Below, one piece after another: positions 12,683-22,836 of a DNA stretch of 64,000 nt (position 1 is its first letter; each line of letters starts with the position of its first letter). This DNA comes from Cephalotrichum gorgonifer (lineage: Eukaryota; Ascomycota; Sordariomycetes; Microascales; Microascaceae): contig ONZQ02000015.1 of the NCBI GenBank assembly GCA_900312665.1, positions 310,001 to 374,000 on the forward strand, read 5' to 3'. The notes beneath the pieces are model-generated. The model was not told the DNA's origin. It did no database searches and saw nothing but the letters and a program-made list of their open reading frames with translations. A program made the translations under genes and the position numbers.

Positions 12683-13246
12683 GGGATATATATGCCGGAG
12701 CTATGCTCAGCTGTAGGGGATGATATTATATCGACTAAGTTATAGAGGGGGAGGTAAATCATCGTAGTAATATATTTACGCGTGGGCCCCTGGGACCGAA
12801 CCCTCGTTCCGAACCCGCAACCTAGGTTCAAACCTAATTTCATGGTGAATTTCCAAGCAGCGGTCTCGCTAGGTGCAAGTAATGGTCATAGTGTTCGAAG
12901 TCGCAATATTAATAGACTGACGTCAGCGTCGACCACACTTCGTCGTCTGTCGTACCGAGGCTATGCTGCTCCCAGCCTGCCGATAGCCGGACCCGGGCTC
13001 TCCTTCCCCGCATGCGACCTCCTGCAACCCCACAACCTTATCCTACTATTCGCGCGCATTTCGGATATGGTAAGCCTTGGCGGACATGTCCTTAGCCGGC
13101 ACCCTGCACTCGTGTATAATGTCTCAAGTAAGGTAGGTAGCCTAGCAGGATGTGCACGGGCACCACGCCTATACTCCTACTACCATATATGTCTACATCT
13201 CTTCCACCTTTCTTTCTAGTTGCACGTCAAACTAGCCTCTGCAACC
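12683..13246. other. intergenic, no gene
   Basis: 564 bp between two genes on the same strand. It holds the SDR 3' flank and the DUF3237 gene promoter. No other element was recognised. Confidence 0.5.
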
Positions 13247-13877
13247 ATGGTCTCAGTCCGCATCCTCATCCTCTCAGCGCTCGGAGCCCTCGCTTCCGCC
13301 CAGATAGACGGCACCCCGGGCCTCGAGTTTCTCTACACAGTCAACGCCACCCTCGGAGAGCGCTGGTCCTACGGCGACTTCGGTCAGGGCACCCGCGTCG
13401 CCATCCCTATCGTGGGGGGTACTTTTGAGGGCCCCAAGCTCCGCGGTACCGTCCTCAACCTCGGCGCCGACTGGGGCATCACGGACACCACAGGGGTGTT
13501 CTCACCCGACACGAGGTACAGCCTTCGGACGCACGACGGCGCGGATATCTACATCCAGACCTCCGGACCGACGCAGGCGGACGGGCGGACGCTGCTGCGA
13601 GCGATCTACCAGACGGGCCACCCGGATTACCTCTGGCTGAACTATGCCGTCGTCAACGGGGTCCTTCAGAGGCCTACGGGGGATTCGGCCGGGAAATATG
13701 TAGTGATTGACATGTGGCAGGTATGTCTAGGGGACGTATTCGGAGAGTAGAAGCGTTTCGCTAACAGCTTCTTCACAGTTTACGCTACCTACAGCTAAGA
13801 CAACGGCCAGGTTTGTCGATTACTTGATTCGTCCAGAACTTTTCACTGGTCTAACCGACGATGATAGGGAAGCTTGA
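13247..13877 (+). CDS. secreted DUF3237-family protein
   Basis: Exons 13247-13720, 13779-13810 and 13868-13877, giving 171 residues. A signal peptide (residues 1-18, hydrophobic core ILILSALGALA, cut after SAQ or ASA) precedes a DUF3237 domain. Seen motifs are the strand GTRVAIPIVGGTFEGP, GADWGI, DTRYSL and DGADIYIQTSG, the family's hallmark order. The domain is a small beta barrel of unknown biochemical role, often encoded beside aromatic-degradation or secondary-metabolism genes. The last intron (13811-13867) is 57 nt, ends in CTAAC..TAG and has no stop in frame, so a transcript retaining it would add 19 residues and end at the same TGA. ATG 13247 is preferred over upstream frames because the signal peptide begins there. 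Confidence 0.85.
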
Positions 13878-14158
13878 TGGTTCCGGACCGGAAGAGGGGG
13901 GAGGTGTACATTCAACATGGATAACTAGATTAGTTGCGACATTCCTTCCGCACTAGTGGAAAGGCGAGTCAGGGCTGCCGTTTGAGGGCCATGAGTGCTT
14001 GTCTAAAGATAGAACCAGACGTGATATTTTCTATAGTCACAGGTATTAATGCAATGCCAGGAATTAAACTCATATTGATCCCAAGATGCACGGATACGTG
14101 CAGATCGTTTATACATTTAACAGGAACGCCTCTATATCGACAAAAAGAAAACCCGCTT

Positions 14159-15031
14159 TTACGCCGTATCCAAAACCACAACCTCCGCATCTACCTCCCC
14201 GATACTCTCAACCATGAGCTTATCCCCGCTGTTCACCTTATCGATGAAAGCCCCGTCGCCCTCCGACAGCTCCTCCCTCCCATCAATCCTAATCTTGGCC
14301 TGCCCCGACTTCGTCCCGGGCAGGTGCACATAAACCTTCCTGTTCGTCTCGATCCCCGCTCCTCCGCCCACCGTCCACCCAAAGGTCTGGTCCGGCGCAA
14401 TGATGCCTGCGCCCATCACGAAGTCCGCGTGGATAGGTATGGTGTCGGGGATGGTCGGCACCGCGTCCTTCTCCTCCTGTGCGGACGCCTCGGGTCCTCC
14501 CTTCATGGGGCTCAGAATCTTCACGAAGTCCACCCTCTTCGCCGCCTCGTCAAAGTGCCGAGTGTGATAGCGCGGCGTCAGTCCCCGCTTCCAGGGTATC
14601 GCCCAGATCTGGAGGAAGTGCACCGTGTCCTTCTTGTGCTCGTTCATCTCCGAATGCGCGATGCCCGTGCCGCCCGTCGTGAACTGGACGTCCCCGCGGT
14701 GCATGCGGAAGAATTTGTCGGAGAGTCCGCCCTCCGAGCCCCGTTTTAGCATCGAGTCCCTGTGTGTGAGCTCCCCGCTGAGGATGTAGCTGAAGATCTC
14801 GAAGTCGCGGTGCGGGTGCGTGGGGAAGCCATTGTTGGCCTTGACCCTGTCCTCGTTGAGCACGCGGAGGGCGCCGAAGTGTGTGAAATTTGGGTTGTAC
14901 CAGTTGGCGAAGGAGAAGCTGTGGTAGGTGTTAAGCCAGCCGTGGTCGGCGTGGCCCCGGGCGGCGGACCGGTGGGGCACAATCGTCGCGTGGCGGAGTG
15001 ACTTGGACATGTTTTTGACGATGTTTGTCAT
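14159..15031 (-). CDS. pirin family protein
   Basis: Single exon, 290 residues from ATG 15031. The pirin N-domain is clear: HGWLNTYHSFSFANWYNP, then the metal ligands in PTHPHRDFEIFSY and GTGIAHSE (three His and one Glu in the cupin), followed by LQIWAIPW. The C-terminal cupin follows from about residue 180. Pirins are iron-binding cupins acting as redox-sensing nuclear cofactors or as quercetinases; the sequence does not decide which. The frame is open upstream to 15118, but that begins with TTG. A TATA box at 15134-15141 lies 103 bp before ATG 15031, which supports the shorter model. A further in-frame Met at 15010 (MSKSLRHATIVPHR) is also possible. Confidence 0.95.
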   Translation of the reverse strand: MTNIVKNMSKSLRHATIVPHRSAARGHADHGWLNTYHSFSFANWYNPNFTHFGALRVLNEDRVKANNGFPTHPHRDFEIFSYILSGELTHRDSMLKRGSEGGLSDKFFRMHRGDVQFTTGGTGIAHSEMNEHKKDTVHFLQIWAIPWKRGLTPRYHTRHFDEAAKRVDFVKILSPMKGGPEASAQEEKDAVPTIPDTIPIHADFVMGAGIIAPDQTFGWTVGGGAGIETNRKVYVHLPGTKSGQAKIRIDGREELSEGDGAFIDKVNSGDKLMVESIGEVDAEVVVLDTA

Positions 15032-15133
15032 GTGTGTTGGTTGAGGTGATGTGGGTCGAGAGAAAAGTTGTGAGATGGATTGAATTGTGAAATGAAAAGG
15101 AGCTTGATCCGGGGTCAAGGGCAGAAGGTGGCC

Positions 15134-15141
15134 TATATATA
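15134..15141 (-). promoter_or_regulatory. TATA box of the pirin gene
   Basis: TATATATA lies 103 bp upstream of the chosen ATG. This spacing fits a fungal TATA promoter and helps to decide the start. Confidence 0.5.
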
Positions 15142-15933
15142 CCAGAGTGAAAAGTGACGGAGAATCATCATGAATGTACCAGGGCGCGTACGCTTCACTT
15201 TTCGATATCCCTAACTAATTGAGCTTATGTGATGCTTCGAAATATCGGTCTAAGCAACTTCATTTGCTAGTGCCAAGAGCAACATGACATAATTTGCAAG
15301 GGAGGCTTTGAGAGGACTGACTAACCGGATCACAAAGTGCCATCCATTTTGCAGCCAATAGCGAGAGATTAATCAGCCAGTCAATAGTACGCTATTCCGT
15401 TTAAGGACTAGCATGAATAATACCGGTTTATTACGGGAAAAAGCAATGAGCATCCTCCATGTGGGCCGGCCCGCCAGCGAGATGACTAACCCGGCCCATT
15501 TTATGTTCCCCTCGCTTCGGTCATAATCACAAAGCAAATACATATCAGATGCAAGCATGAGTCTTAGATGAGTAAAGAACCTCGTACAGATGAACAAAGA
15601 ACCTCGTAGCATTACTCTATCCAACCAGGTCCATACACTATCCCATAACCCCAATCGCAAGTATCCCAAAAGCCCACGCCCAGACAAAGGAGAAAAAGAA
15701 AATAATGCAAGATATCTGACATGTCGCTCATCCAGCTGTCGGGGTTATCGGTCTCGTCCGGCTGTCGAAGACACCAAATTTTGTCAGATCATCTGTTTCC
15801 AAGCTTCTCGACCCTCTCGGGGCCACGATGGTTTTGGTTGGTGTCTTGTTTACCTCAATTAAGACCTGAAAATGTTATTACCGCTGTTCCTGGCGCGTGT
15901 TCTCCGACAGAGAATCTCGGGAAGGAAATTCCC
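15142..15933. other. intergenic, no gene
   Basis: About 0.8 kb of AT-rich sequence upstream of the pirin gene and downstream of the next minus-strand gene. Only short frames of poor composition occur, with a short direct repeat around 15570-15605 (AAAGAACCTCGTA twice). Confidence 0.5.
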
Positions 15934-16361
15934 TCACAGTAGTCCGATAGTAATGTCACCCTTGACGCGGGCGTACAGGTTGACCTCGGCCTCGAGATCG
16001 AGCTCGATCTTGATCTTCAGACTGGAGTCCTTGGCGTCGGAGGTTGCCTCGCGGTCCTTGATGCGCGACTTCATGGCCTTGTCTCGGCGGTCCTCCCCGC
16101 CCGTATACGGCCCGAGGTTGGTGCCATGCTCCGCCTGGTCCTGCGCCCACTGGGGGGCCTCCTTCTTCCGGCCCTTTTGCTTCGTCTGGCGCCTCGGGTC
16201 CTGCCCTTCATCCTCAGAGATTTCGGGCTCGTAGGCGGGCTTCTCGTCGCTGTGCCTGCGTCACCGATGGTTTAGCGTCTGTTCCAGGTTTCCGAGATAG
16301 GGATAGGGATGGGGGCTGGTATGGCTGCTTAAGGTGAGGTAACATACTCGGAGCTCGACAT
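15934..16361 (-). CDS. small hydrophilic conserved fungal protein, unknown function
   Basis: Two exons: 16361-16348 and 16249-15934, giving 109 residues. The protein is highly charged, starting MSSSDDEKPAYEPE, with a basic KQKGRKK stretch and an amphipathic C-terminal half (LKIKIELDLEAEVNLYARVKG) of alternating charged and hydrophobic residues. There is no signal peptide or membrane segment. The first exon is only 14 nt. The acceptor is ambiguous because two AGs six bases apart both keep frame; the other would insert two residues after MSSSE. A strong donor GTATGT follows exon 1. I do not recognise a named family, although the acidic N-terminus with a beta-rich ending is a pattern I associate with small fungal proteins of unknown role. 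Confidence 0.68.
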
Positions 16362-17543
16362 GTTGGGAATGTGTATAGATGGTGTACTTTATAATAGAAA
16401 CGTAGACTTCGGGGATCTGAGTCTGGTGTGTACCGCGATGATTTTGGTTTATCGACTTTGATATGAGGAATAAGGAAAGAAAGAAAGAAGAACACGTCGT
16501 TAGACGGGGTATTACTCCCTTTTATATGCTTCATTCCACGAAATATCTCTGGGGTGGACAGGTATAAGGTGTATCTCCCACGTCATCACCATCGCCCATC
16601 GACTGATACGAGCACACCCAAGGGGGGGGGAGAGACGTCACATTGGGGATGTGAGACACCAGAGGTCCTCCCTGACCATGGTCCTGGGTGCGCCAAGTGG
16701 ACTACCTAGTGCGAGTTGAGGTAATGGTGGGGAGAAGAAAGACTAATTCCTTGTTTAACTTTTCCTTCTCTACCTTTTTCTGGTGACTGGCCCTCCCACC
16801 CCATTCTTATATTTGCCCCTCCCTTGTACTAGTGTATGACCAGGTCAGATGTGGAGGCGCAGGATGTCATTACGGAGTTAAATTAAGCACAAGCAAGGGC
16901 AAGAAGTATGCTAACGACTTGCGTGCGTTGGGAGATTGACTGAGACAACAGGTATTAAAACCTGGTAGCGATTCTGCACTAGTGACGGGCCGGGGGATTT
17001 GCCCAGGGATGTGAAAGGGGGTTAGCCCCACAAGTTATGATCCACCGTGACGCTGGTGGCATGGAGTGCTGGTCTCACCTTGAGGGAATGTCGAGGAATG
17101 CTCCACCCAGCTCGATAGAAATGGCGTGAGTATAGTTATTCCCTGCCTGTTATACTCGTATTCCTAAAGAGGCCGTACGACCTGACACCCCTCCTCCACC
17201 TATCCACACCCCCCTACTCTCCACTCTCCGCACTCCACCTTGCGTGACAGGCGTCATCATGTTAGTCTTGAGCAAAATCCGTCTCATGCTGATGACCTCA
17301 AAACTGTACTAGCTGGACTGGGTGCATGGCAGGTATCGTCATAGTCGTTGTACCAAAAGGAGAAAAATAATACATGCAACTATCTGAAAAGCCGTTCTTG
17401 ACCAAGATTCACACTAGTTAGTCACCACTTTAACGTACCTGGCAGAAATAACGTCACAGAGCCGAGGTTAGACGTGTTTTTCTCAATTCCACCACGCAAT
17501 GAAAGGAACACCGACCGTCCAAGCCCAACTCCTCACTTAAACC
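16362..17543. other. intergenic between divergent small genes
   Basis: 1.2 kb with a G9-G10 run near 16622 and many short frames. No gene or RNA was recognised. It must hold both divergent promoters. Confidence 0.5.
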
Positions 17544-18277
17544 ATGGTATTGGGAATAATCACCGCCATCGCGGCGTGCCCCGCAATCGTCGGCACCAAC
17601 GAGGCCATCATGATAAGCCAGCGGAAGCAGGCGAAGGAGGAGCACCGGACGAGGAAGACAAATCTGGTCGTCGCATGCTCGGACCCTTCCGCGAAGGCAG
17701 AGGATGTCGACCAGTCCTTCGTCGTGCTACGAGATCACAAGGTATGGCCCTCTCCCCCCCCCCCCGTGGCAAAAAAAAGTCGTTTATCCTAACGTCCTTT
17801 CGATAATCGCAGCTCTGGATAGCCACGCGACCTGACGCGGAAGACGACGAGGGACGCGAACTGCTGAAGCGGTCGCATCGCTTTGCGGGGTACTTCTTCA
17901 ATCACCCGGAGCATAAGTGGCCCGGCGGGGGCCAGGGATTTGTCTCGACCATCATGGAGGAGCCGCCAATGCTAAATTGGATTTACGTCGACAAAGACAC
18001 GAACGAAGTCAAGTATGGCACGAAGCACGAATCGATGGGACACAAGCTCGGGCCATGGAACTGTACGCCCGTGGACAAGCGGGTCACGTTTGAGAAGTGG
18101 GAGGGTTTCTGCGCGGTGGAAGAGGAGCCGGGGCGGTGGGGGTTGTATTTCGACTGCCTGGATGACGGGCTGGATGGAAAGGTCCCGCTCACGAAGCCGA
18201 TGTTGGAAGTGGAACTGATAAGAAAAGAAATGAGGATACCACCAGTGGAGGAGGCAGATCAGGGGCCACCTAGCTGA
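17544..18277 (+). CDS. conserved fungal protein of unknown function
   Basis: Two exons: 17544-17741 and 17813-18277, giving 220 residues. The intron contains a C12 run and an A8 run. The N-terminus MVLGIITAIAACPAIVGTNEA is hydrophobic and then turns basic (QRKQAKEEHRTRKTN). The second exon is rich in aromatic residues, with HRFAGYFFNHPEHKWPGG and TFEKWEGFCAVEEEPGRWGLYFD. This looks like a single globular domain that I associate with fungus-specific hypothetical proteins, but I cannot name it. The two halves are clearly one product because exon phase and composition agree. No operon-like context is evident. Confidence 0.78.
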
Positions 18278-18967
18278 TGACGGGATTGCAACGAGAGTAA
18301 AGATTTAGATAGTAGTAGTTAAAGATACCCCCTGGAGTGACCTTGGGTGCACCCTATCCACTTGATATTATGTGGGCGGGCCGTAATAATTTCTGTCTCG
18401 TGTCGCACCCTTCCGTCCCGACCCACCCTCCCGCAACGGGACAAATGATCGCCGCAGGGGGGATGGCCTGGGCACTCCGCAGGGTTGCAGCGGGAGGTGG
18501 GGGTCGAGTATGGGGGACAATTTGAAATGTCCGAAATCAAAGCAGACACAACAATATGAACGGGGGGCGAAAGACTGGCGGAGTAGTACCTTCTGACGTC
18601 TTCAAGTCTTTGGTACCTTAGAGCGAGAGAGGCCGTTCAGCCCATCTGACACCTACCTCAAGACACCTTACGAGGCAGGGCATCATCAGACACACGTCGA
18701 AGTGTCACGGTCGCGGACGTTTCGGATCATTGTGATCGGAAGTGACACAATGGAGGGGCGGATCATATAATAACTTGGCTATTATACCCTGCAGGGACAG
18801 GGGCATTTCCTTGTTTCTCGCTGTGTTACGGAGCATCGAGAATGGCACTGCCCATACAGTGCGTTTTCTAGTTTCTTTTCCTCTTCCCACCCGTTAGAAA
18901 AATCTATGAGTAGCTGCGATCGAACTACTAAATATAGCACCCAATAGCGGAGATCCCTGAGTGCCCA
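18278..18967. other. intergenic, no gene
   Basis: About 0.7 kb with only short frames. Nothing recognised. Confidence 0.5.
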
Positions 18968-19482
18968 TTATTGTAGTGGACAAAAAAGATGGCGGACACG
19001 AGGTGCACACGCAGCCAGGGCTGCTTGGAACTGTTCTGTTTCTGAAAGCTCCGCCAAGTAGTCCGACGTTGAGTAGGCTGGATGATTAAGTAGAAAGACT
19101 GGTGCTATGGCATCAAATGAAGTGATGTTCGGAGGCCTCGCACGGGCAAAAAGGAGAAAATTAGCGAGCGACCAAGCATCCCAGTACATATAATCCACTC
19201 GTCTAGCGGTGTCCGCCTGCAGCGTTCCCGACTAGACTCCAATCTGCTCAAAGTCATCAAGGAACTTCATTTAGCCCCATGCACTTCTCTGCTACATGCT
19301 GCGCGATGGCTCTCTGCAGAAGGTATACGATTTGATTACCATCTCTGTATGCGTTGAATACGTTGTACTTTTTGGTGTCTATGGTCTTGATGACGCGGCA
19401 CCCTGAAGTTTCCTCCACGAGTGTGCGCCCACCTGGTTGTCCTTTGAGTTCAAAGGCATACCACGGAGAGATTTACACGTAC
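18968..19482 (-). pseudogene. decayed protein gene, family not recognised
   Basis: Two good coding stretches lie in order on the minus strand but in different frames. The first (about 19482-19265) reads SPWYAFELKGQPGG through KTIDTKKYNVFNAYRDG and LLQRAIAQHVAEKC. The second (about 19275-18968) reads KFLDDFEQIGV, then an in-frame TAG, then SGTLQADTARRVDYMYWDAW and ends with a normal stop. The overlap near 19265 needs one frame change, and the TAG is what a C-to-T change in CAG would give. No intron of workable length joins the parts well: the only splice pair at the junction would remove 34 nt. A 60-nt alternative (donor near 19295) is possible, so a living gene is not fully excluded. The 5' part is missing or unreadable. 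Confidence 0.45.
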
Positions 19483-19602
19483 TACAATGGCCCCGGGAAA
19501 GACGGAAGCGGCCTTCATTGTCGAGTTTGGGGTGATGGAGCCCCAACAGGAGAGACTCATATTGGATGTGAAAGGATAACAACCACCCCAGCGCTCATCT
19601 GA

Positions 19603-20001
19603 TGTCCCAGTGTGGATAAGCTTTTGGGTCTATACCGGACAGATCCCGTAAATATTCTCATGCAGGGAATGTTGTTTCACCCCCTCGGCAATATGTATAA
19701 TTCGCAGGGCCCTTCTTCACGCAACATGGTGACCTTAAGTGCGCCACACGAATACGCATAATGAAATCGAGTCGCTGACTATCCGAGGGCATACGAGTAG
19801 CGAGTACGATATTCTTACCCGATTTACTCAGCAAGATAGCAGCTTCAGTGTCAGACTGCCTAAAACCTCCTTCTATACAGAAACAGAAGGTAGATATTCA
19901 GGCAGGCCTCGCGCGCGTGCGCCCTCACACGTGCGCCTGAAGCACAACCAGATGGGAAAGCCCTTAATGTGTATTCCATCCTCCGTCCAGTACTACTTCT
20001 C
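19603..20001. other. intergenic, no gene
   Basis: 400 bp containing only short frames, downstream of the alpha/beta hydrolase. Nothing recognised. Confidence 0.5.
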
Positions 20002-21205
20002 CTACTTCATCCCTAGCGCTGACTCGATAATCTCCAATACATCAGGGGCGCGCGTCATCGGAAGGTGATGGTCAGCCTCCTTCCCGTCAGCTCCCTTCGG
20101 CAAAATCTCCAAGCGGATGTTGTCCTCCAAGCATAACCCGCCGTTCCTTTTCTCTATGACATCTGCCCGGAACTCTTTATGGTTTATTTTGTCATCCCCA
20201 CGACCTAATATTATCGTCGTGGTTCCCGGTTTGCGGGACCGTAGCTTTTTCCACGCCTCGCTTTGATCTGTGCCAGAGAGGAACTTGGCGACTGTGCCAA
20301 GACCTCCTACTCGGCTGAATAGGGGTGCTTCAGAGGTTGATTCAGCGACTGCGTGAAGGAATCCCTTGTGGTTGTTGATAAACCATTCCCGGCTCTCAAT
20401 TACGGCTGTCCTCAGGATAGCGCCCTCGCTATCCTGTGGGTTAGTGATCTCTGCTCTTCGTGCCTCCTGGAACTTTTTAATATCCCCCAGTATCCTCTCT
20501 TTGAGCCTCTCCTCTCGGTCCTCTAGTGAAAGAAACCCAGATCGGAAGTAGGAAAACTTGTCAAAACCGAATCTGCCCGGACGTATCATGCCTGCTGGAG
20601 CGAGCAGGATGAGATTGGCGATGAGATCTGGCTGTTCGCCGTTCAGATGCACGGCTATACTGCCACCCATGGAGTACCCGATGACAGTGACGTCCTTGTC
20701 CCAGCCAAAGTGGTTGAGAACATCCATTGCTTGCTTTACGTATAACCTTTCATCATGCCTGGCCTCGATGCCATCGGATAGACCTCTGCCGTACAAGTCC
20801 TAGGGAATAATGGGTCAGCGTTCCGAACACAGGCGAGACCGAAGAAGGATGCGACCCACGTAAAGCAAGACATGACACGTCTGCGATAGCGCCACAGCAA
20901 GTAGTGACAAGGAATGGCACGTCGTATTGATACCGTGGATGAAGAGGGTTTTACGACCCGAAGTCGGCCCAAGCTCGTAAGTCCAAGTGGAAGGGTCGCC
21001 GTCCTTTGATAGTTAGCTCGGGGTCAGTTTGAGGGAAGGTGCGACTCACATTTGGTGATATGGCTTTGCCCTTCGCGTCTCCAAGTTGATTGAGCTTCTC
21101 GTCGTAGAGCAGCTTTACTTTGTCAGGGCATGTTGTCCGGGGACCGTCAATTGGCTTGCGAAGTTTCGTTGTTTTATTGAAGGGCATATTCTCAAACGAG
21201 ACCAT
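20002..21205 (-). CDS. alpha/beta hydrolase, valacyclovir-hydrolase-like
   Basis: Three exons: 21205-21050, 21003-20860 and 20799-20002, giving 365 residues. The oxyanion strand KTLFIHGIN in exon 2, the loop DLYGRGLSD, the nucleophile elbow GYSMGGS (Ser143), an Asp in ILGRGDDKIN and a late His in ADHHLPMTRAPDVL give the full catalytic order of the fold. The last pattern, H-x-x-P-x-x-x-A-x-x-V, is usual for small esterases of this group. Exons 1 and 2 come from different frames and join cleanly with GTGAGT..CTAAC..AAG and GTGGGT..TAG introns. ATG 21205 was chosen because upstream codons in the open frame look non-coding. Substrate is unknown; it is probably a soluble serine esterase or amidase. 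Confidence 0.9.
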
Positions 21206-22836
21206 GATCGTCGAGGGAATAAAATGTGGGTTCAGGAAAAAGTTGTAGTTTGCCAGGTACTTGGAAGCCGTTGAGCTCGAGGCAAGTTTAAGCGATGGCC
21301 GGAATCGGGCGGGAGGTATAGCCTCACGGGGAAACGAAGAGCTGACCTCGTTAAATACGGGGGATATGTGCCTAATTATACCGCACCTCCTCGGCCACCA
21401 GTCACCACAGTCACCAGGCAGGGCATTCCTGTTGGGCCGTTCTTTCATTTCAGCCACGACGATGAACTACCGTCACCAAGTTGAACAAGTCCCGGATTCG
21501 GGCTTGGTCCAACATTCCCCATCCCGTCATTCCCTCCCATCTCGTTTTCGTCTTTGTCCCGTCAATATTTTTGTTGGCTCGCAACGATGTTTTCCTTTGC
21601 CCTCAAGGCATTTCCCCTTTGGCCGCAGGATTAGGCTTTTTGGTGAGCGTTATTTGGCGCTGACATCCCTTTATTCCACTTTTCGCATAGCCGCCCGCAG
21701 ATGCACGGTTCCTGCGGGTGGAAGACTCGGTGTTGGCTTCGATTGGTGCTTGGTGAACCGACGACCGTATCGAGCAGACGTTAAAAAAAGGTAGCATGCA
21801 GGTCATCGAGCTGGCCGCATTGGTGGTAAGTGTATTTGAGCGCTAAATCATACTGCTAATAGTACATACGCTTCAATTACTTTTGTTGTTACCCGGGACG
21901 CTATCACGTAAAGAGCGTGGGAAGCCATAGAATCGCGACATGAAAAAAAAAAAATCCCATGAGCGCTAGAGGGGCTTACTTTGCCGTGCCGAACAGTACA
22001 GTATTACAGCACAGCAATACAGGCATAGAATATCCCACTCTTTCCCTACCAATATTACCCACCAATACCACTGGTTTCCGACACCACGTTCTTCCGTTCC
22101 ACCACGGGGACCAGAATGTGCCGATTCCATCGCTGCCCCGGAACTTGTCGCCCAGGGGTATCGCGCTCCCCGTAAACCAAGACGTCCGCCTAGACTGCTG
22201 CCCCTGAAGCGCCTTAAAGGTCGTGTCGGGAACATTTCCTCGGCTTCTTTCCCTGTCTCCACAGGGGGTGGTGGGTGCCCTATGTCGCGCCACAGCCGCC
22301 ACCAGGAGAATGGCTCCAAAGGTGTGACCGCCACCTAGGGGTCGGGCCTGGCTCAAACGTGCTGGGTATGCCCGTTTGATGCCTTTCAGCGAGACCTGGG
22401 TTCGGAAGGTCTGCGGGCCGGTCTATGTCGGTTGCCTCCTTGAGCAGGGGAGCGCGGCAGGCCTTTACTCCGGGTGATCCGTTCATCCCCCCTTCCCGTT
22501 GGCAGAATAACTGGGCCGGTCTAGCGTGATGAGGCCTAGGCAACCAACCTAAAATGCGATATGGACAGGTGGGACAACGGTTTATTTGTGGGCATCTTCG
22601 AGTACGAGCTCAGGGGCCGCCCCCGAGGAGTGATTAGCTCTCTTTACGTAGTTTCCGAGGCATTAAGGTTTGTTTAAATAGGTGTAGCCCTTCTTTGCTC
22701 ACCCCTCTCCCTGAGCACCGTAGGTGGCCCCGCCACTGGTCATCCATTCGCTTCTTGACAACCCCCGACCCGAGAAAGCCGTAGTTTCTTACCACCGTCC
22801 CGTATCAACCCACCCACATCCCGAATATAACACGAA
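21206..22836. other. intergenic, no gene
   Basis: 1.6 kb between two minus-strand genes. Frames on both strands (for example 177 codons at 21261-21794) lack domains and coding composition. An A12 run is at about 21941. No RNA or transposon ends were seen. Confidence 0.5.

Noticed and set aside
13934..14749. Plus-strand open frame of 271 codons
   Set aside because: It lies opposite the pirin coding sequence and has no domain of its own.
15032..15118. N-terminal extension of the pirin gene
   Set aside because: The frame is open but starts with TTG, and the TATA box lies just before it, so it is probably untranslated leader.
21261..21794. Plus-strand open frame of 177 codons
   Set aside because: No domain and no coding-like composition; it runs out of the hydrolase promoter.
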